The notes under the pieces: model-generated
What the model was told of the DNA's origin: nothing
Databases searched by the model: none
The model's input: the letters and a program-made list of their open reading frames with translations, nothing else
Program-made: the position numbers and the translations under genes
Part shown: piece by piece, positions 22,816 through 30,757 of the stretch
Position numbering within the stretch: position 1 is the stretch's first letter
How the letters are laid out: each line of letters starts with the position of its first letter
Source of the DNA: Bacillota bacterium
Lineage (GTDB): Bacteria > Bacillota > Clostridia > Oscillospirales > Acutalibacteraceae
Length of the DNA: 40,936 bases
Reading direction: 5' to 3'
NCBI GenBank assembly: GCA_023417635.1
Contig: JAEZFF010000117.1
Span: 1 to 40,936 of the forward strand

Positions 22816-23597
22816 GTGAAGAAAAGAAAGAAATGGCTGCCGTGCAGCCGGCAGCAAAAGACATAACCCTTGGCACAAACATTTTCAGCGGATTCCGGGA
22901 ATTTCAGGTAGCGCAGCGTATGGCGCAGGCCCTCGCATCTTCCACCATTATTCCGAAGGACTATCAGGACAACATTGGAAACTGCATCATCGCCCTTGAA
23001 ATGGCAAACAGGTTACATACAAGCCCGATGATGGTGATGCAGAATCTGTACATCGTGAACGGTCGCCCGGCATGGAGCAGTCAGTACATCATTGCCATGA
23101 TTAACGCAAGCCGGAAATACAGGACGGAGCTGCAATTTGAAATGAAGGGCTCCGGGAACAGCCTGGAATGTACTGCATGGGCGGAAGACCACACCGGCCA
23201 CAAAGTCAAAGGCCCGACTATCACCATGGCCATGGCAGAAAAAGAAGGCTGGGCAACCCGGAGCGGTTCCAAATGGAAGACGATGCCGGAAGTCATGATT
23301 CGGTACCGCGCCGCGTCTTTCTTCGGCCGTCTGAACTGCCCGGATATGATTATGGGCATCTATTCTACAGATGAGGTAATTGAGATGAGCCCGGACCAAT
23401 ATCACACAGTCGACACGGAAGTCCAGCAGGAGCAGGCACAGCAGCCGATTGACATTCAGGTCGATAAGGAAACCGGAGAAGTAAAAGAGCCTGAGAAACC
23501 GAAAGCTGTTGAAAAGCCAAAGCAGCAGAAAGAGGCCGCACAGACTGCACCGCCAGAACAGGCCGCAGGCCAGCAGGCTTTTGAGCCGGGGTTCTGA
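22812..23597 (+). CDS. recT: RecT-family single-strand annealing protein
   Basis: 261 residues. The RecT core is readable: NCIIALEMANRLHTSPMMVMQNLYIVNGRPAWSSQYIIAMIN, IRYRAASFFGRLNCPD near residue 165-180, and the STDEVIEM motif. The last 55 residues are a Gln/Glu/Lys/Pro-rich tail. The protein anneals homologous single strands during phage recombination. It overlaps the preceding small gene and precedes the metallo-beta-lactamase-fold gene by 1 bp. No lambda-exonuclease or YqaJ-type partner is present in the operon. Confidence 0.92.
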   Translation: MSEEKKEMAAVQPAAKDITLGTNIFSGFREFQVAQRMAQALASSTIIPKDYQDNIGNCIIALEMANRLHTSPMMVMQNLYIVNGRPAWSSQYIIAMINASRKYRTELQFEMKGSGNSLECTAWAEDHTGHKVKGPTITMAMAEKEGWATRSGSKWKTMPEVMIRYRAASFFGRLNCPDMIMGIYSTDEVIEMSPDQYHTVDTEVQQEQAQQPIDIQVDKETGEVKEPEKPKAVEKPKQQKEAAQTAPPEQAAGQQAFEPGF

Positions 23598-23598
23598 T

Positions 23599-24306
23599 AT
23601 GAAAGTATATTGCCTGGCTTCCGGAAGCGCCGGAAACAGCTATGCAGTCGATGATGGGGAGTCTGTGCTTCTTCTTGAAGCCGGGCTCCCCGCCCGCCGC
23701 ATCATGCAGGGATATTTGGACTTGCTTCCACGCTGTGCTGGCTGCCTGATTACTCATGAACATCAGGACCACGCAAAAGGCACAGCCAGCCTGTGCAGCA
23801 GAGGAATTGACCTGTACATGACGGCTGGAACACAGCACGCACTTGGCGGCTTCAAATGCCCGTACCGGATTCATACTATCCGGGCGCTGAAACAGTTTCT
23901 GCTCGGTTCTTGGATAGTCTTACCGTTTGACACGGAACACGACGCAGAGGAGCCTGTAGGCTTTCTGCTGGCGTCAACTGTGGCGCATGAAAAGCTTTTG
24001 TTTGTGACAGATACCTACTACATAAAATATCGTTTTTCCGGCGTCAGCGTATTCATGCTGGAATGCAACTACAGCCTGTCGATTCTGAAAGAAAACATTC
24101 AGTCAGGAGCCGTTCCGGCTTCACAGAAAAACCGGCTGCTTCACAGCCACTTCAGTCTGGAACATTTAATTGATTTTTTCAAAACAGCAGACCTTTCCAT
24201 GGCGCAGCAGATTTATCTGCTGCACGCTTCCTACAGAAACGGCGACCGGGATTTATTTCAGCGGGAAATTCAGAGAGCAACCGGAATTCCTACAAAAGTT
24301 TTGTAA
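23599..24306 (+). CDS. Metallo-beta-lactamase-fold hydrolase of the RecT module
   Basis: 235 residues from the ATG at 23599; an earlier reading lies within recT. The start YCLASGSAGNSYAVDDGES and the metal motif THEHQDHAKG (HxHxDH) are those of MBL-fold hydrolases of the YycJ/phage type. Further His residues (DTEHDAEE, HSHFSLEHL) can complete the site. In many Firmicutes phages such a gene sits next to recT and is presumed to be the nuclease partner. That activity is inference. Confidence 0.85.
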   Translation: MKVYCLASGSAGNSYAVDDGESVLLLEAGLPARRIMQGYLDLLPRCAGCLITHEHQDHAKGTASLCSRGIDLYMTAGTQHALGGFKCPYRIHTIRALKQFLLGSWIVLPFDTEHDAEEPVGFLLASTVAHEKLLFVTDTYYIKYRFSGVSVFMLECNYSLSILKENIQSGAVPASQKNRLLHSHFSLEHLIDFFKTADLSMAQQIYLLHASYRNGDRDLFQREIQRATGIPTKVL

Positions 24307-24321
24307 AGGCGGTGCACTGTT

Positions 24322-25164
24322 GTGCTGAACAGTATATGGATTGAGCTACATCAGGAAATGCCAAGGCATCCGAAGACGTTGGCCCTTGCGCAGGCATTGA
24401 AAGTCAGCCGCCGGGAAGCAGTTGGAATCCTTGTCGACCTTTGGACGTGGGGCCTTAGTTGTGCCGACGAGGACGGTAACCTGAAATCAATCAGTGACGA
24501 GGGTATTGCCTTAGCACTGGACTGGCCCATTAAAAAGGCCGGAAATCTGGTCCAGGCGTTTGTAAAATGCGGATGGGTTGACCAGCTGGAAGATGGAAAG
24601 TACCGCCTGCACGACTGGCCGGACTACACCAGCAGATTATCAGAAAGACGCAAGGACGCGGAGCGGAAACGCAAAGCGAGAAAAGCGTCAAAGTGTCAGG
24701 ACGCGTCCGCTAATAATCCCAAAACTGTCCACGGACAATCCACGGACAGTCCAGAGCAAAACGCCGTTAACCCGCGCGCGGGTATAACCCCACCAAACCA
24801 AACCAAACCTAACCATACCCTAAGTAAGCCTAGTAATAATAATACCCCATCTGCCTCTACGGTAGAGGGCGCCGTACCTGATGGCGGGGTGGGAAAAGAC
24901 TTTGGACGTATTTGTCAGGCCTTTGAAGCTACGGTCAATCCGATGCCATCGTCGAAAGACGGGGAAATCCTCAGCCAGCTCTACCAGGGCTATCCGGTGC
25001 AGCGTATACTGGACGCGATTGATGAAACAGCGCGGTGCAAGGGACGTTCCGCGTCGTATGTGCGCAGCGTCCTGCACAACGCTGACCGTGAGCAGAAAGA
25101 GTGGCCGCCTGCTTCCGGCCCTGACTTGACGGATCCGAATCGCTATAAAAATTTTGGGAAGTGA
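24322..25164 (+). CDS. DnaD-like phage replication initiator
   Basis: 280 residues from a GTG with AAGGCGGTG upstream. The N-terminal winged-helix region (about 1-95: IWIELHQEMPRHPKTLALAQ, VDQLEDGKYRLHDW) resembles phage replisome organisers. A basic linker (RRKDAERKRKARKA) and a low-complexity Asn/Thr/Pro stretch (130-190) follow. The C-terminal part (FEATVNPMPSSKDGEILSQL, ILDAIDETARCKGRSASYVR) is DnaD-like. It is followed directly by the DnaC-like loader, the usual pair. The low-complexity stretch coincides with repeats that look like the replication origin. Confidence 0.82.
   Translation: MLNSIWIELHQEMPRHPKTLALAQALKVSRREAVGILVDLWTWGLSCADEDGNLKSISDEGIALALDWPIKKAGNLVQAFVKCGWVDQLEDGKYRLHDWPDYTSRLSERRKDAERKRKARKASKCQDASANNPKTVHGQSTDSPEQNAVNPRAGITPPNQTKPNHTLSKPSNNNTPSASTVEGAVPDGGVGKDFGRICQAFEATVNPMPSSKDGEILSQLYQGYPVQRILDAIDETARCKGRSASYVRSVLHNADREQKEWPPASGPDLTDPNRYKNFGK
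24724..24868. other. Candidate phage replication origin inside the initiator gene
   Basis: Within 145 bp there are two direct copies of TCCACGGACA (24728-24737 and 24739-24748), framed by inverted arms ACTGTCC/GGACAGT (24724-24730, 24744-24750). A 14-bp palindrome ACCCGCGCGCGGGT (24770-24783) follows. Then come CCAAA-type repeats on one strand (24790-24815), an A+T-rich block (24830-24845) and a 15-bp palindrome (24854-24868). Iterons plus an A+T-rich unwinding region in the initiator gene is the lambda O pattern. Confidence 0.5.
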
Positions 25165-25169
25165 TTACC

Positions 25170-25973
25170 ATGGACGAAAAACCGATGAAAAAATCCCCGT
25201 CACTGTTCCAGCTGCGTGACAGAATATTCGATACCGGAGAGGTTTGCCCGAAGTGTGGAGAGCATATCATGGCGCTGCGCATGTTAGACCCGGTAGACGG
25301 CCATCCGGTTTTATGGAAGAAACCATGCGCCTGCCGCGATGCGGAAATCAAGGCCGAAGACGCGGCAAAGAAAGCACAGGACCGAGAACGTGCGCGTCAG
25401 CATCGCCGCGAGTGGGCGGAAATGCCGGAAATGTTTTCGGGCGCCACACTCCGCGGGTACCAGCGCCGCCCAGGAACGGAAGAAGCCTATTCAGCCGTGA
25501 AGGACTACCTGCTGAATCGTGAGAAGAATTTTGCCGCCGGCCGCGGACTAATCCTGATGGGCGCTGTAGGTTGCGGTAAGACGCACCTCGGCTGTGCAAT
25601 CCTGAACTGTGCTCTGGAAGACGGGTATCATGCCGCGTATTGGAACGTTCCGCAGCAGCTTGATATGATGATGTACGGCCACGCGGACGAAGACAAGCAG
25701 ATGAAAGTTTTGGATAAGGCGGTTATGGCGCAGGTTTTGCTTTTGGATGACCTGGGTGCTGAGAAAACCAGCAGTTGGACGCAGAAGGAACTTGTGATTA
25801 TCTTGGACGAACGGTATCGGGAAAACAAGCCGACGATTATCACGAGCAACCTGATGCTGACGGACGGTGAGCTACGGCGGAGCTGCGGCGACCGGGCATA
25901 CAGTCGGTTATGCTCCGACCATTATCAGGCCGTGGCGCTGACCGCCGCAGACTACAGGAGGCGGCAGGTATAG
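25170..25973 (+). CDS. DnaC/IstB-like helicase loader
   Basis: 267 residues from the ATG at 25170 (GGAAGTG 7 nt upstream); a GTG at 25161 is also possible. The N-terminus carries a Cys4 zinc-binding region (CPKCGEHIMAL and KKPCACRD). The AAA+ domain has Walker A GAVGCGKTH, Walker B LLLDDLGAEK and sensor-1 TIITSNL, and an Arg near the end (CGDRAYSRL) of the arginine-finger region. It loads the replicative helicase with the DnaD-like initiator encoded just upstream. The stop is TAG. Confidence 0.9.
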   Translation: MDEKPMKKSPSLFQLRDRIFDTGEVCPKCGEHIMALRMLDPVDGHPVLWKKPCACRDAEIKAEDAAKKAQDRERARQHRREWAEMPEMFSGATLRGYQRRPGTEEAYSAVKDYLLNREKNFAAGRGLILMGAVGCGKTHLGCAILNCALEDGYHAAYWNVPQQLDMMMYGHADEDKQMKVLDKAVMAQVLLLDDLGAEKTSSWTQKELVIILDERYRENKPTIITSNLMLTDGELRRSCGDRAYSRLCSDHYQAVALTAADYRRRQV

Positions 25974-25974
25974 T

Positions 25975-26178
25975 TCAAAGCTCGTCAGCAATTTTCTTCC
26001 AATCAATCTGGTCTGGCGGAAGTTGTAGAAGCATATCAAGAGCTAATCCAAAGTCATTAATTTTGTAACACTTTGCAAACCGGTAAATGATTTCTTCACT
26101 GGACTTGGTGATATAAACGTCTAAAGGAACAGTTGTGTCAGCACGCTCATCTAAAATCATTTGTAATTCTGGACTCAC
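25975..26178 (-). CDS. Small hypothetical protein
   Basis: 67 residues from a GTG with AGGAGA 8 nt upstream. It is acidic and helical (PELQMILDERADTTVPLDVY, KINDFGLALDMLLQLPPDQI). It is convergent with the DnaC-like gene, with one base between stops. No family recognised; a lysogenically expressed accessory gene is possible. Confidence 0.55.
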   Translation of the reverse strand: MSPELQMILDERADTTVPLDVYITKSSEEIIYRFAKCYKINDFGLALDMLLQLPPDQIDWKKIADEL

Positions 26179-26250
26179 AATAACATCTCCTCATTTTTCT
26201 TAGATTATAAACCGGAGTTATTTCGAAATCAACACAAAGGAGCTAGATAT

Positions 26251-26703
26251 ATGAAACAAACTGGAGATTCTGCAAAATTGTACAGTATTGAATTTATGAT
26301 TCCCGGCCCGCCTCAGGGCAAGGCGAGGCCGCGCGTGGTGCGGGCAAAAAGCGGAATCAGCCTTACATATACCCCGGACAAAACGATTGCGTATGAAGAA
26401 CTTGTCCGCGCACGGTACCAAGTAGCTGCGCATGGCTTCAAGTTTGCAGATGACGCCCAAGTGGGCATACAGATCACAGCCCGGTACCCGATTCCAAAGA
26501 GCAAAAGCAAGCGGATAAAAGCTGCCATGCTGGCCGGGCAAATTAAGCCAACGAAGAAGCCGGACTGCGACAACATCGTGAAAATTATCTGTGATGCTCT
26601 GAACGAAATTGCTTATCACGATGATGCGCAGATTGTGCTGGTTCAGATTGCCAAGGAATATGCCGACGAATCGCGGACGGACGTCAGGTTATGGGAAATT
26701 TGA
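26251..26703 (+). CDS. rusA: RusA-family Holliday-junction resolvase
   Basis: 150 residues. The RusA pattern is clear: IPGPPQGKARPRV near the N-terminus, then KPDCDNIVKIICDALN and AYHDDAQIV, which supply the catalytic Asp residues. The usual family length is 120-150 aa. It resolves branched DNA after recombination or replication, before packaging. AAGGAG precedes the ATG by 10 nt. Confidence 0.92.
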   Translation: MKQTGDSAKLYSIEFMIPGPPQGKARPRVVRAKSGISLTYTPDKTIAYEELVRARYQVAAHGFKFADDAQVGIQITARYPIPKSKSKRIKAAMLAGQIKPTKKPDCDNIVKIICDALNEIAYHDDAQIVLVQIAKEYADESRTDVRLWEI

Positions 26704-26706
26704 AAA

Positions 26707-27075
26707 CTAATTTTCTGTCAGACTTTTAACTAATTCAACTAAGTTTGAAAGTGCTTCGTATATAGCCAAGATGGCAACAAAGGCGGTACTTAATAGTATC
26801 TTATCTGGTAATATAAACGACCATTCCTTTGTGTTGAAATCGTAAAATAATATAATACCAGCTAAAAAGCCGTAAGCAATTATCTTGAATATAAGTATTA
26901 ATAATCCCGGTATTTTCCGTCCAATAAATTTTGTGCTACCTGTTTGTTTCCAAAATATCCAAGTGAAAAATATTGTAATAGCTGACGCAACTATAAATAA
27001 ATGTATTGGCTGCCAGACGAACATGTCCATAAATTTACTAAATGGAATAACAACGTTCTCAAAAGTTTTTTCCAT
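26707..27075 (-). CDS. Small A+T-rich membrane protein (prophage accessory gene)
   Basis: 122 residues with three hydrophobic segments (LFIVASAITIFFTWIFW, LLILIFKIIAYGFLAGIILF, ILLSTAFVAILAIYEAL). The sequence is clearly richer in A+T than the flanking rusA and activator genes and lies on the opposite strand with its own GGGGGAA ribosome site. These are the marks of a later-acquired accessory gene (moron). No family recognised; superinfection exclusion would be a reasonable test. Confidence 0.6.
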   Translation of the reverse strand: MEKTFENVVIPFSKFMDMFVWQPIHLFIVASAITIFFTWIFWKQTGSTKFIGRKIPGLLILIFKIIAYGFLAGIILFYDFNTKEWSFILPDKILLSTAFVAILAIYEALSNLVELVKSLTEN

Positions 27076-27174
27076 GGATATTCCCCCATATTTTATTGAT
27101 ATTTCTCATTATATTTCATATTTTGTAAAGCACAAATGAATAGTGCTCATAAAAGCACAGGAAAGGGTGATACC

Positions 27175-27669
27175 ATGACGGCCGACGAAGTATAGAAGCT
27201 GCTGAAAATCTATTATGATATTCCGTGCATGATTGATGAGGAGTGGGCCACCATCCGTCACTGCGAAGCTGAGAAAAACAAGATAACATTGCCGTCCGTC
27301 AACCTTACGGGGTTACCGGGCGGCAAAGGCATGACTGGGGACAGGACGGCCAGCATGGCACTGAAAGACCAGGCACGCTTCTACGAAAAGGAAGAAATGG
27401 CCTGCCAGAAACGAATTGTTGACTTGAAAGAGAAGCAGAACTGGCTGGGTGTTGCGCTTGGCAAGCTGGACCCGACCGACCGGTACATACTGGAGCTTCG
27501 GTACATGGGTGACCCGAAGAACCGGAAATACCGCCGTCGGCCGACGTGGAAGGAAATTGCGGATCAGGTGGAGCTGAGCGAGGGACGCGTCCGGGAACGG
27601 GTGCGGATCTCTTTGCTTCAGTTGGCCCTGCGTTCCGACCAGGTGGTATTCCCGAGCATGGTGCGCTGA
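27175..27669 (+). pseudogene. ArpU/RinA-like late transcription activator with an in-frame amber codon
   Basis: The natural start is the ATG at 27175, 8 nt after AAAGGGTG. It reads MTADEV and then TAG at 27193-27195, after which the same frame continues KLLKIYYDIPCMIDEEW to the stop at 27669. An ATG at 27229 could restart a 146-aa product, but it lacks a ribosome site and loses the conserved LLKIYYDIP start. The C-terminal region (LDPTDRYILELRYMG, RRPTWKEIADQVELSEGRVR) is sigma-region-4-like, typical of activators placed just before terS. TAG is used as a normal stop elsewhere in this prophage. Confidence 0.75.
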
Positions 27670-28074
27670 AAGACCGCCGCTTTCCGCCGGAAATAGCCGG
27701 AGACAACCGGTTTCATGCGGATTTATTGTGCTACAATATAATTAGGGAATTTCAGAAAGGCGTTCGGCGATGGCCGGGCGCTTTTTTTATGCCCTGTGGG
27801 CAGCGGCACGACGACGGTTGCGTTCGTTTGAAGCGGTAGAAGATATACAGAGTTTGAGACGGATGCGAAATATTAGCAGGACAAACAAAAGCGTATTAGT
27901 AATGCTATTCTGGTAGTATCATAATAGGCATTTTTAGTGCCCCATTATGGTGTATAATATAAAAAACTAAAATGTGGTAAAATTCGGAGAAATTTTTGTA
28001 ATATTCCTTCCAATATATGGCCAAATGTACTATAATGCAATTAATATAATATAGATATAGGAAGGAAGACTGTT
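27670..28074. other. Intergenic region between late activator and three-gene cassette
   Basis: No gene is visible. It contains TATAAT at 27737-27742 with a weak -35, then a terminator (27760-27788). From about 27840 the base composition drops to A+T-rich, with candidate -10 elements TATAAT at 27953-27958 and 28031-28036. The last (with TTCCAA 17 bp upstream) is the most likely promoter of the cassette. Confidence 0.5.
27760..27788 (+). terminator. Terminator left of the three-gene cassette
   Basis: GCG-CGGC pairs with GCCG-CGC, GATG loop, then seven T residues followed by ATGCC. A closely similar T-run plus ATGCC follows the terminator on the right of the cassette (30752-30761). Confidence 0.8.
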
Positions 28075-29028
28075 TTGGATAAGAAAACTATGTATTATGG
28101 AAACTTCAATATTACATTCGGGAAAAATGAAGAACCAATGTTGTCACACTTTCTTGATGCAATATATCCAGCCTTTACAAGCAAAATAATTAGAGGCAAT
28201 AAAGAGGCAGGAAAACCGGAGTATTCTTTCAGTGATGTAATGTTGAAGGAATATTCTGATGATAAACTTGCCTTAGTTGGGAACTGTATTAAAGATACGC
28301 AATATCAGGTTTTAACAACCAAGCAAGAAGATGGTACTCTAAAGGAAAATCCACGTCGAATTCCGACAGCACCCTATTCAAGATTTATTATTTTTTTAAA
28401 TAATCATAGAATGGTTCTGATAAAAAATGAGCCACAGAGCCCTGATATTAGAAGTTTTCAGTTGACGGTTACACAAATACTCCATATATATAGGCAGCGT
28501 TATAATCACACTCCTAATAGAGAGCCAGATGATAGAATACCTTATGCGATTGTTAACATTGTTGATATGAAGTTAAAAGATGATATTGAGCGCGCAATTA
28601 GTGGCGTTTCGTCAATTGAAAGGTTTAACTTACGTTTTTTCCCACTAAACGGTGATGTAGATACGGTTCCAATAACTGCAGCTATAAGATCAAGGATGAA
28701 AAGGCTACAAAGTAATACAGCAAATTTGAAATTTAATTCACCGAAATCTAAAGAGGGCGTTGCTGATCTTGTAGAGGAAACTAGCGAAAGTGGCTTAGCA
28801 ACGTTTAGAATATCAGGAAAAGATCAACACGGTCAGCCAATTGATCTTAAGCAGGACACATTTACATCTAGCCAAGATATTATGTATCGTGGGAATATAA
28901 GCGAGTCGGATGATTCGCATTTCATTGAGATAGCGAATAAAAATCCTATAATTTCAAAAATAGGGGAAGTTAATAGGCAAATATATGATAAATATAAGAA
29001 AGCCATAAAAGATTTATTTTCTAATTAA
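28075..29028 (+). CDS. Unrecognised protein, gene 1 of the A+T-rich cassette
   Basis: 317 residues from a TTG with AGGAAGGAAG 6 nt upstream; an ATG at 28090 is the alternative. It is soluble, with no signal peptide or membrane segment. A first part (about 1-150) alternates strands and helices (MYYGNFNITFGKNEEPMLSH, RFIIFLNNHRMVLIKNEPQS, FQLTVTQILHIYRQRYN). A middle part (IPYAIVNIVDMKLKDDIERA) and a C-terminal part rich in charged residues follow. I do not recognise the family and see no nuclease or nucleotide-binding motif. Its A+T-richness contrasts sharply with adjacent phage genes. It is 20 bp before the membrane-protein gene, so co-transcription is likely. Confidence 0.8.
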   Translation: MDKKTMYYGNFNITFGKNEEPMLSHFLDAIYPAFTSKIIRGNKEAGKPEYSFSDVMLKEYSDDKLALVGNCIKDTQYQVLTTKQEDGTLKENPRRIPTAPYSRFIIFLNNHRMVLIKNEPQSPDIRSFQLTVTQILHIYRQRYNHTPNREPDDRIPYAIVNIVDMKLKDDIERAISGVSSIERFNLRFFPLNGDVDTVPITAAIRSRMKRLQSNTANLKFNSPKSKEGVADLVEETSESGLATFRISGKDQHGQPIDLKQDTFTSSQDIMYRGNISESDDSHFIEIANKNPIISKIGEVNRQIYDKYKKAIKDLFSN

Positions 29029-29048
29029 GTGAGATTGGTGGTAATAGA

Positions 29049-29723
29049 ATGAATTCTGATAAATTATTCTGTCATAATGCAGAACAATTATCGGATATTA
29101 AACCTTCTTCAAAAATGTTGTTAAACTCTCTTAAAAAGCTTCTCCCACATAAAAATGATTATGGAAGTTTTATTATATCGGTAATTTTAAGCATAGCGTT
29201 ATCTATAATTATTTGCTTGCATTCAAACATGATTCAATTGGCCTTATCAACATTTGAGATCATATTACCGATTATGATTGCAATTTTTGGCTGCGTTTTA
29301 ACAGCTTTTTCAATTATAATCGCTGTTTCAAATGATACATTTTTACGAATTTTATCCACATCTGAGGCCAAAAGAGACAATTCAAAAAAATCTAATAGCA
29401 TATTGGTGGAGTATATATCGTATTTCGAATCTGTTTTGTATATATACTTTTTTGGATTAATTATTACTGGACTTAATATGCTTTTCTTAAAGTGCATCCC
29501 AGATTGTTCCAATTTTACAATTAACTTTTACACTAGGAAACTAATAGCTATTATATTATTATCTATCTATTACGCATTAGCTTTTCGTATACTCTTTGAA
29601 CTAAAAAGTACAATAGGAAATATGGTTGGGCTATTTCGTTTGAGTTTGGCCAATAAAAATTTGGATTTTTATGAAGACAGTATAGACAAAGAAACAGAGG
29701 AAACAAAACATGTTGATAAATAA
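29049..29723 (+). CDS. Four-helix membrane protein, gene 2 of the cassette
   Basis: 224 residues with four hydrophobic segments: about residues 35-56, 62-92, 128-147 and 163-183. Between the second and third is a polar loop of about 35 residues (FLRILSTSEAKRDNSKKSN); short polar N- and C-termini with a charged tail suggest both ends are cytoplasmic. No enzyme motif is present. The two-plus-two layout is like membrane components of several phage-defence pairs, which is analogy, not homology. Its last 14 bp overlap gene 3, so the membrane protein and the NA37 protein are translationally coupled. Confidence 0.8.
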   Translation: MNSDKLFCHNAEQLSDIKPSSKMLLNSLKKLLPHKNDYGSFIISVILSIALSIIICLHSNMIQLALSTFEIILPIMIAIFGCVLTAFSIIIAVSNDTFLRILSTSEAKRDNSKKSNSILVEYISYFESVLYIYFFGLIITGLNMLFLKCIPDCSNFTINFYTRKLIAIILLSIYYALAFRILFELKSTIGNMVGLFRLSLANKNLDFYEDSIDKETEETKHVDK

Positions 29724-30708
29724 AGCCATTTTGCATATATTTGACTCGATATCCGATATAATTGTCCTAGCGGATAAAGAAATGAATATGCAGGATAACA
29801 CCATAAGTTCATATTTAGAGAAGCACATTCAGAAGAGTATGCTTGATCCGAATTTAAAATTTGGTTCATTCCAAGGCAACAGCCCCTTCTTGAATGATCT
29901 TCGAAAAGTAATTCAAGGCAATCTATCGCTCGAGTGCTTTTCGCGTCAGGTTGCAGAAACCTTTTTCTCAATCATTAAAGTAAGTGATCAAATAGAATCT
30001 ACCGATTTACTTTTTTGCCAATATGAGGATAATTCGACAAACTATCTTGGTATAATCAATTTTGGTAACAAAAATGGTTATATCCATCAAGTAAATAATA
30101 AGGATGCGCAAGTACAGAACAACATTATTCATAATTTTGCAATCTTGCCAACAATCACTCAAAAAGTGAAAGAATGTATTTTTATAAATCTGGAAAATCT
30201 TGAGATAAAATATTGTGATAAATTACGCTACATTAATGGCCATGATGTGAATGTTTGGCCTGAAAAACTTCTACAATGCAGCACATCATTATCACCAAAA
30301 GAATCACTCAATATAGTAAAGAATATTACGAAAAATATTGCTGAACAAAATGGATATAATCCTACAAGTGTGCTTTCACATGCAAAGGAATATATAGTTG
30401 AGAATACTGAAATAAGTAATAGTATTGATACAGCAGATCTTGGCCGGGAGATTTTCCCGGATTCGGAATCTGTCCAAGCCAAATTTGTTGAGAAGACTGA
30501 TGAAGCTGGAATCAAAGAAACGATTGCCATACCATCCTTTGCAGTTACGAGGGCAGAAAAGAGTCAAAAAATAAAAACTGACACAGGAATTGAAATAACT
30601 TTTCCGGTCAATTATTTTCATAATAAAGATTATATTGAATTCATTAATAATCCCGATGGAACAATTTCAATACAAATAAAGAATATTGGGAAAATAATTA
30701 ACCGCTGA
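29710..30708 (+). CDS. NA37/YejK-type nucleoid-associated protein, gene 3 of the cassette
   Basis: 332 residues with GAGGAAA 8 nt before the ATG. The sequence follows the 37-kDa nucleoid-associated family pattern: AILHIFDSISDIIVLADKEM at the start, SYLEKHIQKSM, FSRQVAETFFSI, then TDLLFCQYEDNSTNYLGIIN, a YIHQVNN segment, AILPTITQKVKECIFINL, RYINGHDVNVW with a terminal CSTSLSPKES, and a C-terminal beta domain (GIEITFPVNYF). E. coli YejK is the reference member and binds the nucleoid. A DNA-associated protein coupled to a membrane protein in a prophage accessory cassette suggests sensing of incoming or replicating DNA; this is inference. Confidence 0.75.
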   Translation: MLINKAILHIFDSISDIIVLADKEMNMQDNTISSYLEKHIQKSMLDPNLKFGSFQGNSPFLNDLRKVIQGNLSLECFSRQVAETFFSIIKVSDQIESTDLLFCQYEDNSTNYLGIINFGNKNGYIHQVNNKDAQVQNNIIHNFAILPTITQKVKECIFINLENLEIKYCDKLRYINGHDVNVWPEKLLQCSTSLSPKESLNIVKNITKNIAEQNGYNPTSVLSHAKEYIVENTEISNSIDTADLGREIFPDSESVQAKFVEKTDEAGIKETIAIPSFAVTRAEKSQKIKTDTGIEITFPVNYFHNKDYIEFINNPDGTISIQIKNIGKIINR

Positions 30709-30731
30709 ATAGCTTATCACATGGATATTTC

Positions 30732-30757
30732 GGGCGCCCATCGCGGCGTCCTTTTTT
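30732..30757 (+). terminator. Terminator of the three-gene cassette
   Basis: GGGCGC 30732-30737 pairs with GCGTCC 30746-30751 (one G-U), followed by six T residues and ATGCC. Confidence 0.75.

Noticed and set aside
27175..27195. Stop-codon recoding (TAG as sense) in the prophage
   Set aside because: TAG ends other intact genes in the same prophage, including the CI-like repressor and the DnaC-like loader, and no other gene shows an internal TAG.
28075..29723. Direct assignment of cassette genes 1 and 2 as Kiwa (KwaA/KwaB)
   Set aside because: Sizes and the membrane partner are similar, but I see no sequence motif that supports homology, and gene 3 (NA37) is not part of that system.
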